A stretch of 64,000 nucleotides of DNA from positions 1,054,001-1,118,000 of the forward strand of contig CAYOLV010000001.1 in assembly GCA_964404895.1 (NCBI GenBank). Direction: 5' to 3'. The notes beneath the pieces are model-generated. The model had not been told where the DNA came from. It did no database searches and was given only the letters and a program-made list of their open reading frames with translations. Source of the stretch: JBGSUZ01 sp964404895 (GTDB lineage Bacteria > Bacillota > Clostridia > Peptostreptococcales > Acidaminobacteraceae). Positions 1-8,051 of this stretch are shown in pieces. How positions within the stretch are numbered: position 1 is the stretch's first letter; every line of letters begins with the position of its first letter. Position numbers and translations under genes: made by a program.

Positions 1-930
1 GGAAAAGCTTCAAGAAAGAGTTACGATGAGAAAATGGATTACTTTACTTCCAGTATTACCTTAGCTGAAATGCAATACCATCATTTTGAAGATGAACTCG
101 AGGAAATTGAAACTTTTAAAAAACCCTTGGAAGCTTATTGTGAACGCATGAATATGAGTGGACCACAAGAGATTGAAGAGTGGATTAGCAAAGGACATTA
201 CTTAGCGGTGGCGATGGATCAGTTGCTTGAAGCAGAGGAAGATCCAGAAGGTTTTTTGATGACAGTTACCGATATGGGTCAAAAAGATGCGCCTGAAGAA
301 GTAGCGCTTAAAGCTCTGTTAGACGAAAGAGATCGCTTGATAGAATTAAAGTTTGATCAAGAACAAAAACTCTCTCATGGAACTAACCTCAGCGTAAAAG
401 AAATTGACTTTAGAATTAATGAACTTTCTGAACAACAAAACTTCAGTCGAAAAAATATATATGACAGTGCACTCAAAAGAGATCGTTTACTATTGGTTTC
501 AAAAATTATTGCAGAAGCAGAACATTTATATAGAAAGTCACAAAAACCAGATTTCTTAATTCGTGCCTCTCGGTATATGAAAATGTTGAGTCACGACAAG
601 TACGATGAAGTTTTAATGTCAGAGTCAGGCGGATTTGTTCTGAAAATGGGCAACGAGCTTATCCCTATTATTGAAACCATCAGCAGAGGGACGAGGGAGC
701 AAATGTATTTGGCTTTAAAATTAGCAATGACCTTTAGATTGGACCCATTGGGGCATTACCCTATTCTCATGGACGAAATAGCTATAAATTTTGATCACTC
801 CAGACGAAATGGATTATATGAAGTTATCAAGGAATTAGCGGAGCAGAGACAGGTTATCTTTTTCACTTGTCATGACTGGCTAATTAAAGAGATGGAAGCG
901 GCTGTTGAAGGCACTGTTATTTCTATATGA
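1..930 (+). CDS. YhaN-like AAA/ABC-type ATPase, C-terminal part (5' truncated)
   Basis: The reading frame is open from the first base of the window, so this is the last 309 residues of a longer protein; the ATG at 34 is internal. The N-terminal half of the visible part is charged and helical, as expected of a coiled-coil arm. The C-terminus has the second half of an ABC/SMC-type ATPase: a signature-like ISRGTREQ, a Walker B region PILMDEIAINFD and the closing VIFFTCH switch histidine. This set is typical of YhaN (partner of the YhaM/SbcD-like nuclease family) and related RecN/SMC-like ATPases. The Walker A half would lie upstream of the window. A role in DNA repair or recombination is inferred from the family only. 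Confidence 0.7.
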   Translation, partial: GKASRKSYDEKMDYFTSSITLAEMQYHHFEDELEEIETFKKPLEAYCERMNMSGPQEIEEWISKGHYLAVAMDQLLEAEEDPEGFLMTVTDMGQKDAPEEVALKALLDERDRLIELKFDQEQKLSHGTNLSVKEIDFRINELSEQQNFSRKNIYDSALKRDRLLLVSKIIAEAEHLYRKSQKPDFLIRASRYMKMLSHDKYDEVLMSESGGFVLKMGNELIPIIETISRGTREQMYLALKLAMTFRLDPLGHYPILMDEIAINFDHSRRNGLYEVIKELAEQRQVIFFTCHDWLIKEMEAAVEGTVISI

Positions 931-946
931 AATTAAGGAGAATGTC

Positions 947-1216
947 ATGAAATCAATGACTCAAGAAGAGTTAGAATTGCAAAAAAATCGACTTGAAATT
1001 TTAAAATTGACAGGGAAACCAGAACATATGGCAATGGCACAAAATACTGACGACAACGTGTATCTTTGGCAATATGAATTAGAACATTATAAGAGGAGCA
1101 AGAAAAAAGATCGCTTTTACATCTTTGGAGCACTGTGCGGAATATTGAGCTTGATTGTGACGGTTATTTTAAATTTTAGCGAGTTGCTGGCTTTGTTTTT
1201 AAAAGTTATTTTATAA
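947..1216 (+). CDS. Small membrane protein, unknown
   Basis: This 89-residue protein begins at an ATG with AAGGAG seven bases upstream; an in-frame ATG at 905 lies inside the preceding gene and lacks a ribosome site. The N-terminal 60 residues are charged (rich in Glu, Lys and Gln), followed by a basic stretch and one long hydrophobic segment (about residues 62-85) ending at the C-terminus, so it looks like a tail-anchored or single-pass protein. It starts 17 bases after the YhaN-like gene and is probably co-transcribed with it. I recognise no family. Confidence 0.55.
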   Translation: MKSMTQEELELQKNRLEILKLTGKPEHMAMAQNTDDNVYLWQYELEHYKRSKKKDRFYIFGALCGILSLIVTVILNFSELLALFLKVIL

Positions 1217-1308
1217 AATGAATAAAAGATGAATAAAAATGAAAGTTAGTGATTGAATCCATAAGATTGGGTATAAAATTAACAAACCTGCAGAAGGGAG
1301 TTGATTTT

Positions 1309-1800
1309 ATGTCAGTTCATTTTTTCTTCAACTATAGAGAACATCTTGTTAAGAAGTTGAAAGAACATTATGCAACTATTGTAGAGCTCAGAAAGGAAGA
1401 TGAAGCCCTTCAAATTCAGTTGGATGAGGCTGAGAGCATCATTCGAGACTATTATGAAGTCGTAGCTGTTGAACTTGAAGAAGTATTGGTTGCGGCAAGC
1501 AATGAAGTACAGTTGGATTATGATTCAGAAGACTACATTGTCAAATTTTCTATTGTTGACAATTACGTTCGGTATATCAGAAGACCAACAGCCATTGAGG
1601 TTGAGATTTCCAGATACGATGAAAGTCTTAATTTGAACGAAACATTTATCATTGCGTACATTGTTCCAGGTGAGAAAAAGTGCCATACCAAAAAAGTGGG
1701 GATGGTACATGAAAGTGGCAGTTTCGATGAAAATTCACTTAATTACTTTATGAGAGAAGCCTTTGGAGAAATTGTTCATTATGACGAAAAGCAAGTATAG
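1309..1800 (+). CDS. Hypothetical protein, 163 aa
   Basis: The start is the ATG preceded by GAAGGGAG; an upstream in-frame alternative at 1249 has no ribosome site. The protein is soluble, with an N-terminal helical, Glu/Lys-rich part (residues 10-60, possible short coiled coil) and a C-terminal part rich in beta-forming residues. There is no signal peptide and no motif I recognise. It is followed by a rho-independent terminator, so it ends this transcription unit. Confidence 0.55.
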   Translation: MSVHFFFNYREHLVKKLKEHYATIVELRKEDEALQIQLDEAESIIRDYYEVVAVELEEVLVAASNEVQLDYDSEDYIVKFSIVDNYVRYIRRPTAIEVEISRYDESLNLNETFIIAYIVPGEKKCHTKKVGMVHESGSFDENSLNYFMREAFGEIVHYDEKQV

Positions 1801-1836
1801 AACAGTATCAGTTTAAATTTAAGGTTTATGAAACAT

Positions 1837-1873
1837 TAAAAAAAGGATTGGCTGAGAGGCCGATCCTTTTTGT
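1837..1873 (+). terminator. Rho-independent terminator
   Basis: AAAAAGGATTGGC pairs with GGCCGATCCTTTTT across a short loop and ends in a T run. It closes the 1309 gene and sits just before the end of the convergent tetR gene. Confidence 0.75.
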
Positions 1874-1888
1874 CGTTATTGAAACACG

Positions 1889-2425
1889 TTATAGATTAAA
1901 GCCACTATACAAAGTTTCAAAGTCAATATATTTATGCTTACTGGCATAAATGAAATTAGAAATTAAAAACCGACTCAATTGTTTTGAAGACAAAAGGGTG
2001 TGAACAGTACCATTGTGAAGTCCTTGATTAATAAGATTTTCCATTTGACTGTAAATCATTTCATGTTTATCGTTGGAAGGGCAACCCTTGGGGCGGCTTG
2101 TGGTCATAGAGAGTTCATAGAACACATCTGCGTATTTTTGCATAAAAGTATCAATGGCATTGTATATTAAGTGGCAATTGTCCTTAAAACTTAAGTCATT
2201 GACTTCGGCTGCGGCTATGACTTCTGAAACCAACAGCCAGTCTGTTCGGAATATCTCTCCAATAATGGCTTCTTTATTTGGAAAATAATTATAAAAAGTA
2301 CCTATGCCGATATGACAACGCTTGGCAATGGTTCTCATGTTAAGTTCGGTATAATTTAATTCCAGAAGCATGGTTCGCGCTTCCTCTAAGAGAAGTTCTC
2401 TTACATTTTCAATAATTTTTGGCAT
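1889..2425 (-). CDS. TetR/AcrR family transcriptional regulator
   Basis: This 178-residue protein has an N-terminal helix-turn-helix domain of TetR type: residues about 8-55 include the MRTIAKRCHIGIGTFYNYFPNKE core seen across the family (shown here only as its landmark residues RTIAKRC and GTFYNYF). The C-terminal helical domain would bind an unknown ligand. It is divergent from the ABC/CARDB/MacB-like operon starting at 2562, and a perfect 7-bp inverted repeat lies 16 bp upstream of its start. The usual arrangement predicts that it represses itself and the exporter genes. The ligand cannot be read from the sequence. Confidence 0.88.
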   Translation of the reverse strand: MPKIIENVRELLLEEARTMLLELNYTELNMRTIAKRCHIGIGTFYNYFPNKEAIIGEIFRTDWLLVSEVIAAAEVNDLSFKDNCHLIYNAIDTFMQKYADVFYELSMTTSRPKGCPSNDKHEMIYSQMENLINQGLHNGTVHTLLSSKQLSRFLISNFIYASKHKYIDFETLYSGFNL

Positions 2426-2440
2426 GATAAATCACCTCTT

Positions 2441-2457
2441 TGTGAACTGTGTTCACA
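2441..2457. promoter_or_regulatory. Palindromic operator, probable TetR site
   Basis: TGTGAAC-TGT-GTTCACA is a perfect inverted repeat in the divergent region between the TetR gene start (2425) and the ABC operon start (2562). Size and position fit a TetR-family operator controlling both directions. Confidence 0.7.
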
Positions 2458-2561
2458 TAATAACATACTTGTATTATTTTAGCAATACAATTTTAACCAT
2501 TTATACTTTTCTATATAGTATAATATGGATGGAACAATATGCCGAAGGTGTGAGGTTAAAA

Positions 2562-3347
2562 ATGTCAGAAACAATGAACATTTATCAAAGTGAGACAAAA
2601 TTAGAAACACAAAGAAACTCTATGATCAAAATCCGTGATCTGAGAAAGGTATATAAGCTGGGTCAAGAGAAAGTTGTGGCTTTAGATTGTATCAACTTGG
2701 ACATTTATGAGGGTGAAATCTGTTGTATTTTAGGGACCTCTGGTTCTGGTAAGTCGACACTGTTGAATATGATGGCAGGCCTTGAAAAACCCAGTAAGGG
2801 AACAATTCATATTAAAGATCAATGCATCAGCAAGATGACTGAAAATGAATTGGCACGCTTCAGGCAGCGTCATGTGGGCTTTATTTTTCAGTCCTACAAT
2901 CTTTTAGCCCCATTGACTGCAATTGAGAACGTATCAATGCCAATGATGTTTAGAAGAGTCCCAAAAGCAGCTCGAGAAGAAGAGGCTATGCGAATGCTGA
3001 CTGCAGTTGGACTAGAAAAGTATATCTTGCACAAACCCAATCAGATGAGCGGTGGACAACAACAGAGGGTGGGTATTGCAAGGGCTTTTGTAGGCCCTCC
3101 AGCGATTATATTTGCAGATGAACCCACCGGAAACTTGGACTCCAAGACCACGGACACCGTTATGGAATTAATGCTGACAATGGCAAAAGAACAGAATCAA
3201 ACGCTCATCATCGTTACCCACGATCCGCATATTGCAGAGTATGCAGATAAGGTAGTCTATATTATTGATGGCAATGTAGAAAAAATTGAACTTAAACAAG
3301 GGGAGGACACAAGGGAATATGTGCACATTGAAACGCATCACGGCTAA
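2562..3347 (+). CDS. ABC transporter ATP-binding protein, LolD/MacB type
   Basis: This ATPase (261 aa) energises the permease encoded at 5717. It carries Walker A GTSGSGKST, a Q-loop in GFIFQSYNL, the signature MSGGQQQRVGIARAF, Walker B IIFADEPTGNLDS and a switch histidine in IIVTHDPH. The sequence FQSYNLL and the TGNLDS D-loop are typical of the LolD/MacB/FtsE group that drives mechanotransmission rather than classic substrate pores. The chosen ATG has a GAGG site upstream; an in-frame ATG at 2529 would add 11 residues. It overlaps the next gene by 29 bases, implying coupled translation. Confidence 0.92.
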   Translation: MSETMNIYQSETKLETQRNSMIKIRDLRKVYKLGQEKVVALDCINLDIYEGEICCILGTSGSGKSTLLNMMAGLEKPSKGTIHIKDQCISKMTENELARFRQRHVGFIFQSYNLLAPLTAIENVSMPMMFRRVPKAAREEEAMRMLTAVGLEKYILHKPNQMSGGQQQRVGIARAFVGPPAIIFADEPTGNLDSKTTDTVMELMLTMAKEQNQTLIIVTHDPHIAEYADKVVYIIDGNVEKIELKQGEDTREYVHIETHHG

Positions 3348-5724
3348 AGTATTGGTATTTTTTATTTTATTAGGTATGATTCCTTGGATTAAGCCCGAAG
3401 CCTCGTTTGCTTCAGACTATGCCACATCAGTTTACAAAGTCAGTATTGCAAACGACATAGAAATATACCCAGGGGATGAATTCACCTTAAAAGTTCAATT
3501 TAACGGTTTTGCACAAAGAATTGTAGTAGACGATCAATCTAATTTTAAGCTAGACAACAATACGAATGTCTATTCAAACACGTCGGGTATGAGCGTTTAT
3601 AATATCCGAATGACTTCTCTGGGTAAAGGGGATAGCATCAGTATTAAAGTTTACCCATTGCTCAACGATGAGGAAGGGGTTTTTACAACGACGGTTACCG
3701 TGCCTAACTTTGTAAAAATCGGAAGCGAAAATATTTCGACAGATGTCTTTAAAATCAGTTCAGCTAAGTCGAGAGAAATTGTTGCAGGTACATCAACCAC
3801 ACTTTCTGTACCTTTTGAAATCGCCAACAATTCGCCAATCCAAAAAATCACTGCCATTATTACCAGTCCAAAAGATGAAACTCTTTTCCAGACTGAAAAT
3901 ACAGACTACACTACGACTATTGGTTTCATCAGCAAGGATCAACCCGCTACTGCGGACTTTAATATAAAAATTAATCCTTTAGCCAAGGCGAAACTCTACG
4001 AGATAAAAATCCAATTCAAATACACCACCTCAACGGGAGTAACCTTTGTAGATGATACGGCAAACAGCTATTTCGTACGGGTTAAAAGTGGGCAAGTTGA
4101 ACCTAATGTAAACGTACTCGATCATAATTTAGCTGATAAAACCATTGCAGCTGGAGAAAAAGCCACATTAGGTCTAATTATAGAAAATTCAGGTACTATC
4201 GATGCCAATGATATTCGCGTTAAATTAATCGGATTTGAAAAAGATCACATTCGTTTAGCGGGAGACACGGACACTAAGAGTGTGGGCACTATGGCGGGAA
4301 AGGCAAAGACCACAGTCAATTACAAAATTTCAGCTTCGCCGTCTGCAAAGACAGATTCTAACGAATTAACCGCAGAAATCAGCTACATAGATGATAACGG
4401 AAAAGAGTATAAAACCACATCGAAGGTATATATACAAGTCACGGGGAATGACGTTGCCAGCGTTGAGCTTAAAGTTCTCAATTTGAAAATGCCTTCTCAA
4501 GTCAAAGCAAAAGGCACATACAGTATAGAATTTGATTTGAAAAACACCAGTAAAATTGAAGCGAAGCAAGTGGAAGTAGGGGTTGAATATCCAAACACCA
4601 CAGTCATTCCAAAGAGCACCCCTAAAAAGATGATTAAGTCACTTAAAGGTGGCGCACAGCAACACTTTAAATTTGATTTCGTTGCCAAAGAAGACGCAAT
4701 TTCAGGTTTTTATGACCATTACATTGCTCTTAAATACAACATTGAAGGTGGAAAAGATGCAGATGCAGTGACCTATAAAGAATTTGCAGGTATTCTCATC
4801 GACGGCGCAGTAGGGCTTGGCCGTCCTAAAGTCATTATTGAAAACTATGACTTTGGCGGAACGACTGTTTTATCAGGACAGGAATTCGATTTAAGCCTTT
4901 ATTTATTCAACACCAGCAGTGAAGAAAGTATTAAAAACATCAAAGTTTCACTGAAAGCCGATGAAGGTATTTTCTTACCAGTAGATACTTCCAGTTCTTT
5001 CTTTATTGAAAGCATAGGCAGTCAAGAACGTGTCAACAAAGTCATCCGAATGAAAACGAAAAATGACGCCGCTGTGAAAGCTTATAATTTGGTTGTTACA
5101 TTCCAATATGAAGACAGCAAAGGGAACGCATACGATTCTCAAAAAAATGCTTTTAAAGAAGAAGAATCCATTGCGATTCCAGTCAATCAGCCAATTCGAA
5201 TTGAAACGGGAGAAATCACACTTAACCCTGAAAATTACATGGGTGTCCCATCGCCAGTTTCGTTGGAATTCTTTAACCTCGGAAAATCAACCGTATCCAA
5301 TTTAATGGTAAAGGTTGAGGGAGATTTTGATATTCAAGGTGGCAGCTATTTTGTAGGGAATTTTGAACCAGGAAGAAATGATTTCTTTGAAGCTCAAGTG
5401 ACTCCAAAAGTGGAGGGTGAAAACAAGGGAAAAATAACCTTCCTTTATGAAGATGCAAACGGCGTGCCAGGAGTCTATGAAAAAGAATTTACCATGATGG
5501 TTATGAGTGCACCGGTTGATCCTAACGGCACTGGAGAAGTTACTGAAGGCGAAGGCGGAACACCAGAGGAACCGGGCATTATGCCGATGGAAGGGCCTAA
5601 GGCAAAGTTAATCGTGAGCGGTATATTGGCAGGGATTGCATTGGCCTTTGGAGGTGCAGTACTTTACAAACGCAGATCAGAACGTAAAGCCGCTCTTAAA
5701 AATATGGAGGATGCAGATGAATAG
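3319..5724 (+). CDS. Secreted, membrane-anchored CARDB/COG1361-like repeat protein
   Basis: This 801-residue protein sits between the ATPase and permease genes. The N-terminus has a signal peptide (basic KRITAK, a hydrophobic stretch to about residue 20, then an Ala/Ser-rich cleavage region). The body is a series of beta-sandwich repeats recognisable by recurring motifs such as GTSTTLSVPFEIAN, GEKATLGLIIENSGT and FDLKNTSK, as in CARDB/NEW3 domains of COG1361 proteins. A Gly/Glu/Pro linker leads to a C-terminal transmembrane helix (about residues 762-784) and a basic tail. The protein should therefore stand outside the membrane, anchored at its C-terminus. With its neighbours it resembles a tripartite MacB-like export or envelope-stress system of Gram-positives. 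The substrate is unknown. Confidence 0.8.
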   Translation: MCTLKRITAKVLVFFILLGMIPWIKPEASFASDYATSVYKVSIANDIEIYPGDEFTLKVQFNGFAQRIVVDDQSNFKLDNNTNVYSNTSGMSVYNIRMTSLGKGDSISIKVYPLLNDEEGVFTTTVTVPNFVKIGSENISTDVFKISSAKSREIVAGTSTTLSVPFEIANNSPIQKITAIITSPKDETLFQTENTDYTTTIGFISKDQPATADFNIKINPLAKAKLYEIKIQFKYTTSTGVTFVDDTANSYFVRVKSGQVEPNVNVLDHNLADKTIAAGEKATLGLIIENSGTIDANDIRVKLIGFEKDHIRLAGDTDTKSVGTMAGKAKTTVNYKISASPSAKTDSNELTAEISYIDDNGKEYKTTSKVYIQVTGNDVASVELKVLNLKMPSQVKAKGTYSIEFDLKNTSKIEAKQVEVGVEYPNTTVIPKSTPKKMIKSLKGGAQQHFKFDFVAKEDAISGFYDHYIALKYNIEGGKDADAVTYKEFAGILIDGAVGLGRPKVIIENYDFGGTTVLSGQEFDLSLYLFNTSSEESIKNIKVSLKADEGIFLPVDTSSSFFIESIGSQERVNKVIRMKTKNDAAVKAYNLVVTFQYEDSKGNAYDSQKNAFKEEESIAIPVNQPIRIETGEITLNPENYMGVPSPVSLEFFNLGKSTVSNLMVKVEGDFDIQGGSYFVGNFEPGRNDFFEAQVTPKVEGENKGKITFLYEDANGVPGVYEKEFTMMVMSAPVDPNGTGEVTEGEGGTPEEPGIMPMEGPKAKLIVSGILAGIALAFGGAVLYKRRSERKAALKNMEDADE

Positions 5725-7042
5725 TGCCGATCTCATCAGTATGGGTATTCGGAATCTGCTGAGAAGAAAAGCCAGAACAGTTTTGACGGTCTTAGGCGTT
5801 GTCATTGGAACTGCCTCAATTATAGTAATGCTTTCTTTAGGGATTGCAATGAATGTAAACTTTGAGAATCAACTCAAAACCATGGGCAGTTTGAATACGA
5901 TAGACGTTTCTTCCAATCAGTATGCATATGAAGAAACGCCCAATCCCAATAAGGTGATTGCAAAACTAGACGATAAAAATTTAGCGATCATTGAGCAAAT
6001 TCCTCATGTTGATGTCGTTATGCCAATCATGCAAAAAAGCATTCAATTATCTACAGGCAGATACATGATGTATGCCAATGTGAACGGCATTGATTTCAGC
6101 AAATTAGAAGAATTTAATTATCAAGTAGAGCAAGGGACTTTGCCAGAAGAAGGCGGTCACTATCAAATGCTCTTTGGATTTTCTTCAGGCAGCAATTTCT
6201 ATAACCCAAACGCAAGAGGCAATTTTACACCTCCGGTGATTGACCCGCTGACAGCAAGAATTGTAGCTTATTCTGACAGCATAGATATGAGCAAAAAACC
6301 AAGAGGTGTAAAAGTTGTTGTTTCAGGGATCTTGAAACAAAGCAATGACGAAAAAGACTGGAGTGTCTATATGGACATTGCGGACTTGAATAAACTGACC
6401 ACTGAATTAAAGCGTCAGAATAAAAGTACTGATCCAGGTCAAAAACCCTCTTCCAAACAGCAACAGCAGGACAAATACACAAATTTCAAAGTCAAGGTAG
6501 ATGACATTAACGCAGTACAAGAGGTACAGTCCCAAATCAAAGAGATGGGCTTCCAAGCATGGAGCCTTGCAGATATTCTGGATTCAATGAAAAAGACTTC
6601 AGCAGGATTAAGAGCCATTTTAGGTGGTATTGGCGGCGTATCCCTCTTTGTAGCAGCCCTTGGGATTACCAATACAATGGTCATGTCTATTTACGAAAGA
6701 ACTAAAGAAATTGGAGTTATGAAAGTTCTAGGAGCAGAACTCGGCGACATAAAAAGATTGTTCCTATTTGAAGCTGGCATGATTGGCTTCTTTGGAGGAC
6801 TCTTTGGGATTGCCATTAGCTATCTCATATCCTTCGGACTGAACTCCATGGGGATGGATCTTCTCGGCGGCGGCATGATGGGACCTTCAGAAGACGGTAC
6901 CAAATCTATGATGTCAATCATTCCACTATGGCTGACTTTGGCATCTTTAGGTTTTGCCACAGTGGTAGGACTGGTTTCTGGTTATTACCCAGCCCTCAGA
7001 GCTATGAAACTCAGCGCTTTGGAAGCCATTCGCAACGAATAG
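5717..7042 (+). CDS. MacB/FtsX-like ABC permease
   Basis: This 441-residue permease has the MacB layout: one transmembrane helix after the basic GIRNLLRRKARTVLT start, a large extracytoplasmic MacB_PCD domain (about residues 45-290), then three helices near residues 305-330, 355-385 and 400-430 (FtsX domain, containing NTMVMSIYERTKEIGVMK). The start at 5717 is chosen because GGAGG lies six bases upstream; the in-frame ATG at 5711 abuts it. The gene overlaps the previous stop by 8 bases, so ATPase, surface protein and permease form one operon. The extracytoplasmic domain has a Gln/Lys-rich insertion (near SSKQQQQDK). Confidence 0.9.
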   Translation: MNSADLISMGIRNLLRRKARTVLTVLGVVIGTASIIVMLSLGIAMNVNFENQLKTMGSLNTIDVSSNQYAYEETPNPNKVIAKLDDKNLAIIEQIPHVDVVMPIMQKSIQLSTGRYMMYANVNGIDFSKLEEFNYQVEQGTLPEEGGHYQMLFGFSSGSNFYNPNARGNFTPPVIDPLTARIVAYSDSIDMSKKPRGVKVVVSGILKQSNDEKDWSVYMDIADLNKLTTELKRQNKSTDPGQKPSSKQQQQDKYTNFKVKVDDINAVQEVQSQIKEMGFQAWSLADILDSMKKTSAGLRAILGGIGGVSLFVAALGITNTMVMSIYERTKEIGVMKVLGAELGDIKRLFLFEAGMIGFFGGLFGIAISYLISFGLNSMGMDLLGGGMMGPSEDGTKSMMSIIPLWLTLASLGFATVVGLVSGYYPALRAMKLSALEAIRNE

Positions 7043-7093
7043 CAAGTATTAAAAATAAGTCATAATTAAATTTAACATGTTTATGGTAAACTA

Positions 7094-7127
7094 AAGGTGG
7101 TGTCGAGAGACATCACCTTATTGTTTT
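7094..7127 (+). terminator. Terminator of the MacB-like operon
   Basis: AGGTGGTGTC and GACATCACCT pair around a GAGA loop (one G-T wobble) and are followed by TATTGTTTT. The T tract is interrupted but the stem is strong. Confidence 0.65.
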
Positions 7128-7128
7128 A

Positions 7129-7192
7129 CCCCATTTGCGAAGCAAATCTGGGAGGAAGCGAAAGGCTCGACGTCTTGAGCTCCTGAATGGAG
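7129..7192 (+). other. Structured 5' leader of the aminotransferase gene
   Basis: Directly before the start at 7201 there are two potential hairpins: ATTTGC-GAA-GCAAAT flanked by CCC/GGG, then AGGA...GCTC...GAGC...TCCT. The second ends at the ribosome site region. I match it to no riboswitch class. Confidence 0.4.
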
Positions 7193-7200
7193 ATGATAAA

Positions 7201-8037
7201 ATGGCATTCAATTCAACGTATCCCTACGCCGTCATCGATGGCAAAGTGGTCCCAACTGACGTTCTCGAAAAAACGTCACTGCAAGAACCTCTGATTTATG
7301 AAGTTATCCGCGTGATCCATGGAAAACCCCTATTTTACCAGGATCATATGTCGAGACTCAAGACGTCAGCAGAATTATTAGATCAGTCTATTGAATGGAT
7401 TGATGAAAGTATAGAAGCAGGTGTACGCACGCTGATTTCTACACTGGAAATGGACTCAGACAATATTAAAATTGTCATTGGCAACTGGGGCGAAGAGGCA
7501 CAACCTTCTTGGCTGGTCTTTGGCGTCAAAGGATTTTATCCACCAGAGGAATGGTATGAAGCAGGAGTTAAAACCACTTTGCTTCACGAAGCGCGACATA
7601 ACCCTCAGGCTAAGGTCATCAATACATCACTTGCAGAGCGCGTGGAAAAATTGAGAGCGACCACAGATTATTTTGAAGCCCTTTTAGTAGACGATGAAGA
7701 TCGAATTACAGAAGGTAGCCGTTCAAATGTAGTCTTCGTTAAAGGCAACACGGTCATTATGCCAAGAGCGGAACTGGCACTGAAGGGTATAACCCGAGTG
7801 AAGCTCATTCAAGCGATTATTGAGCTAGGCATTCCTTATAAGGAAGCAGAAATTAAAATTGCAGATTTACCAAATATGGAAGGTGTTTTTATTACAGGAA
7901 CCTCCATTGACTTGTTGCCGGTTTCGGAAATCGATGAATACCGATATCAGACCAGTGAGCATCCTATTGTGAAGCAACTTTTAGAGCGTTACAGAGCCAT
8001 TATGAATGACTCTTTAGATCAATTTGACGAATTATAA
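7201..8037 (+). CDS. Class IV PLP-dependent aminotransferase
   Basis: This 278-residue protein belongs to the fold-type IV family (branched-chain aminotransferase, D-alanine aminotransferase, aminodeoxychorismate lyase). Landmarks are the N-terminal LIYEVIRV...HMSRLKTSAELL region, the lysine in NPQAKVIN (Schiff-base lysine position), and EGSRSNVVFV followed by ITGTSIDLLPV, which bind the PLP phosphate. Substrate choice cannot be settled from these motifs; a branched-chain or D-amino-acid aminotransferase is most likely. The ATG at 7201 has GGAG upstream; the open frame continues upstream through the structured leader but has no better start. PepT follows 14 bases downstream. Confidence 0.85.
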   Translation: MAFNSTYPYAVIDGKVVPTDVLEKTSLQEPLIYEVIRVIHGKPLFYQDHMSRLKTSAELLDQSIEWIDESIEAGVRTLISTLEMDSDNIKIVIGNWGEEAQPSWLVFGVKGFYPPEEWYEAGVKTTLLHEARHNPQAKVINTSLAERVEKLRATTDYFEALLVDDEDRITEGSRSNVVFVKGNTVIMPRAELALKGITRVKLIQAIIELGIPYKEAEIKIADLPNMEGVFITGTSIDLLPVSEIDEYRYQTSEHPIVKQLLERYRAIMNDSLDQFDEL

Positions 8038-8051
8038 GTGGAGGTATTAAA

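Noticed and set aside
7135..7200. N-terminal extension of the aminotransferase from an upstream ATG
   Set aside because: The extension is basic and lies in the hairpin leader; the ATG at 7201 has a ribosome site and gives the usual family start.
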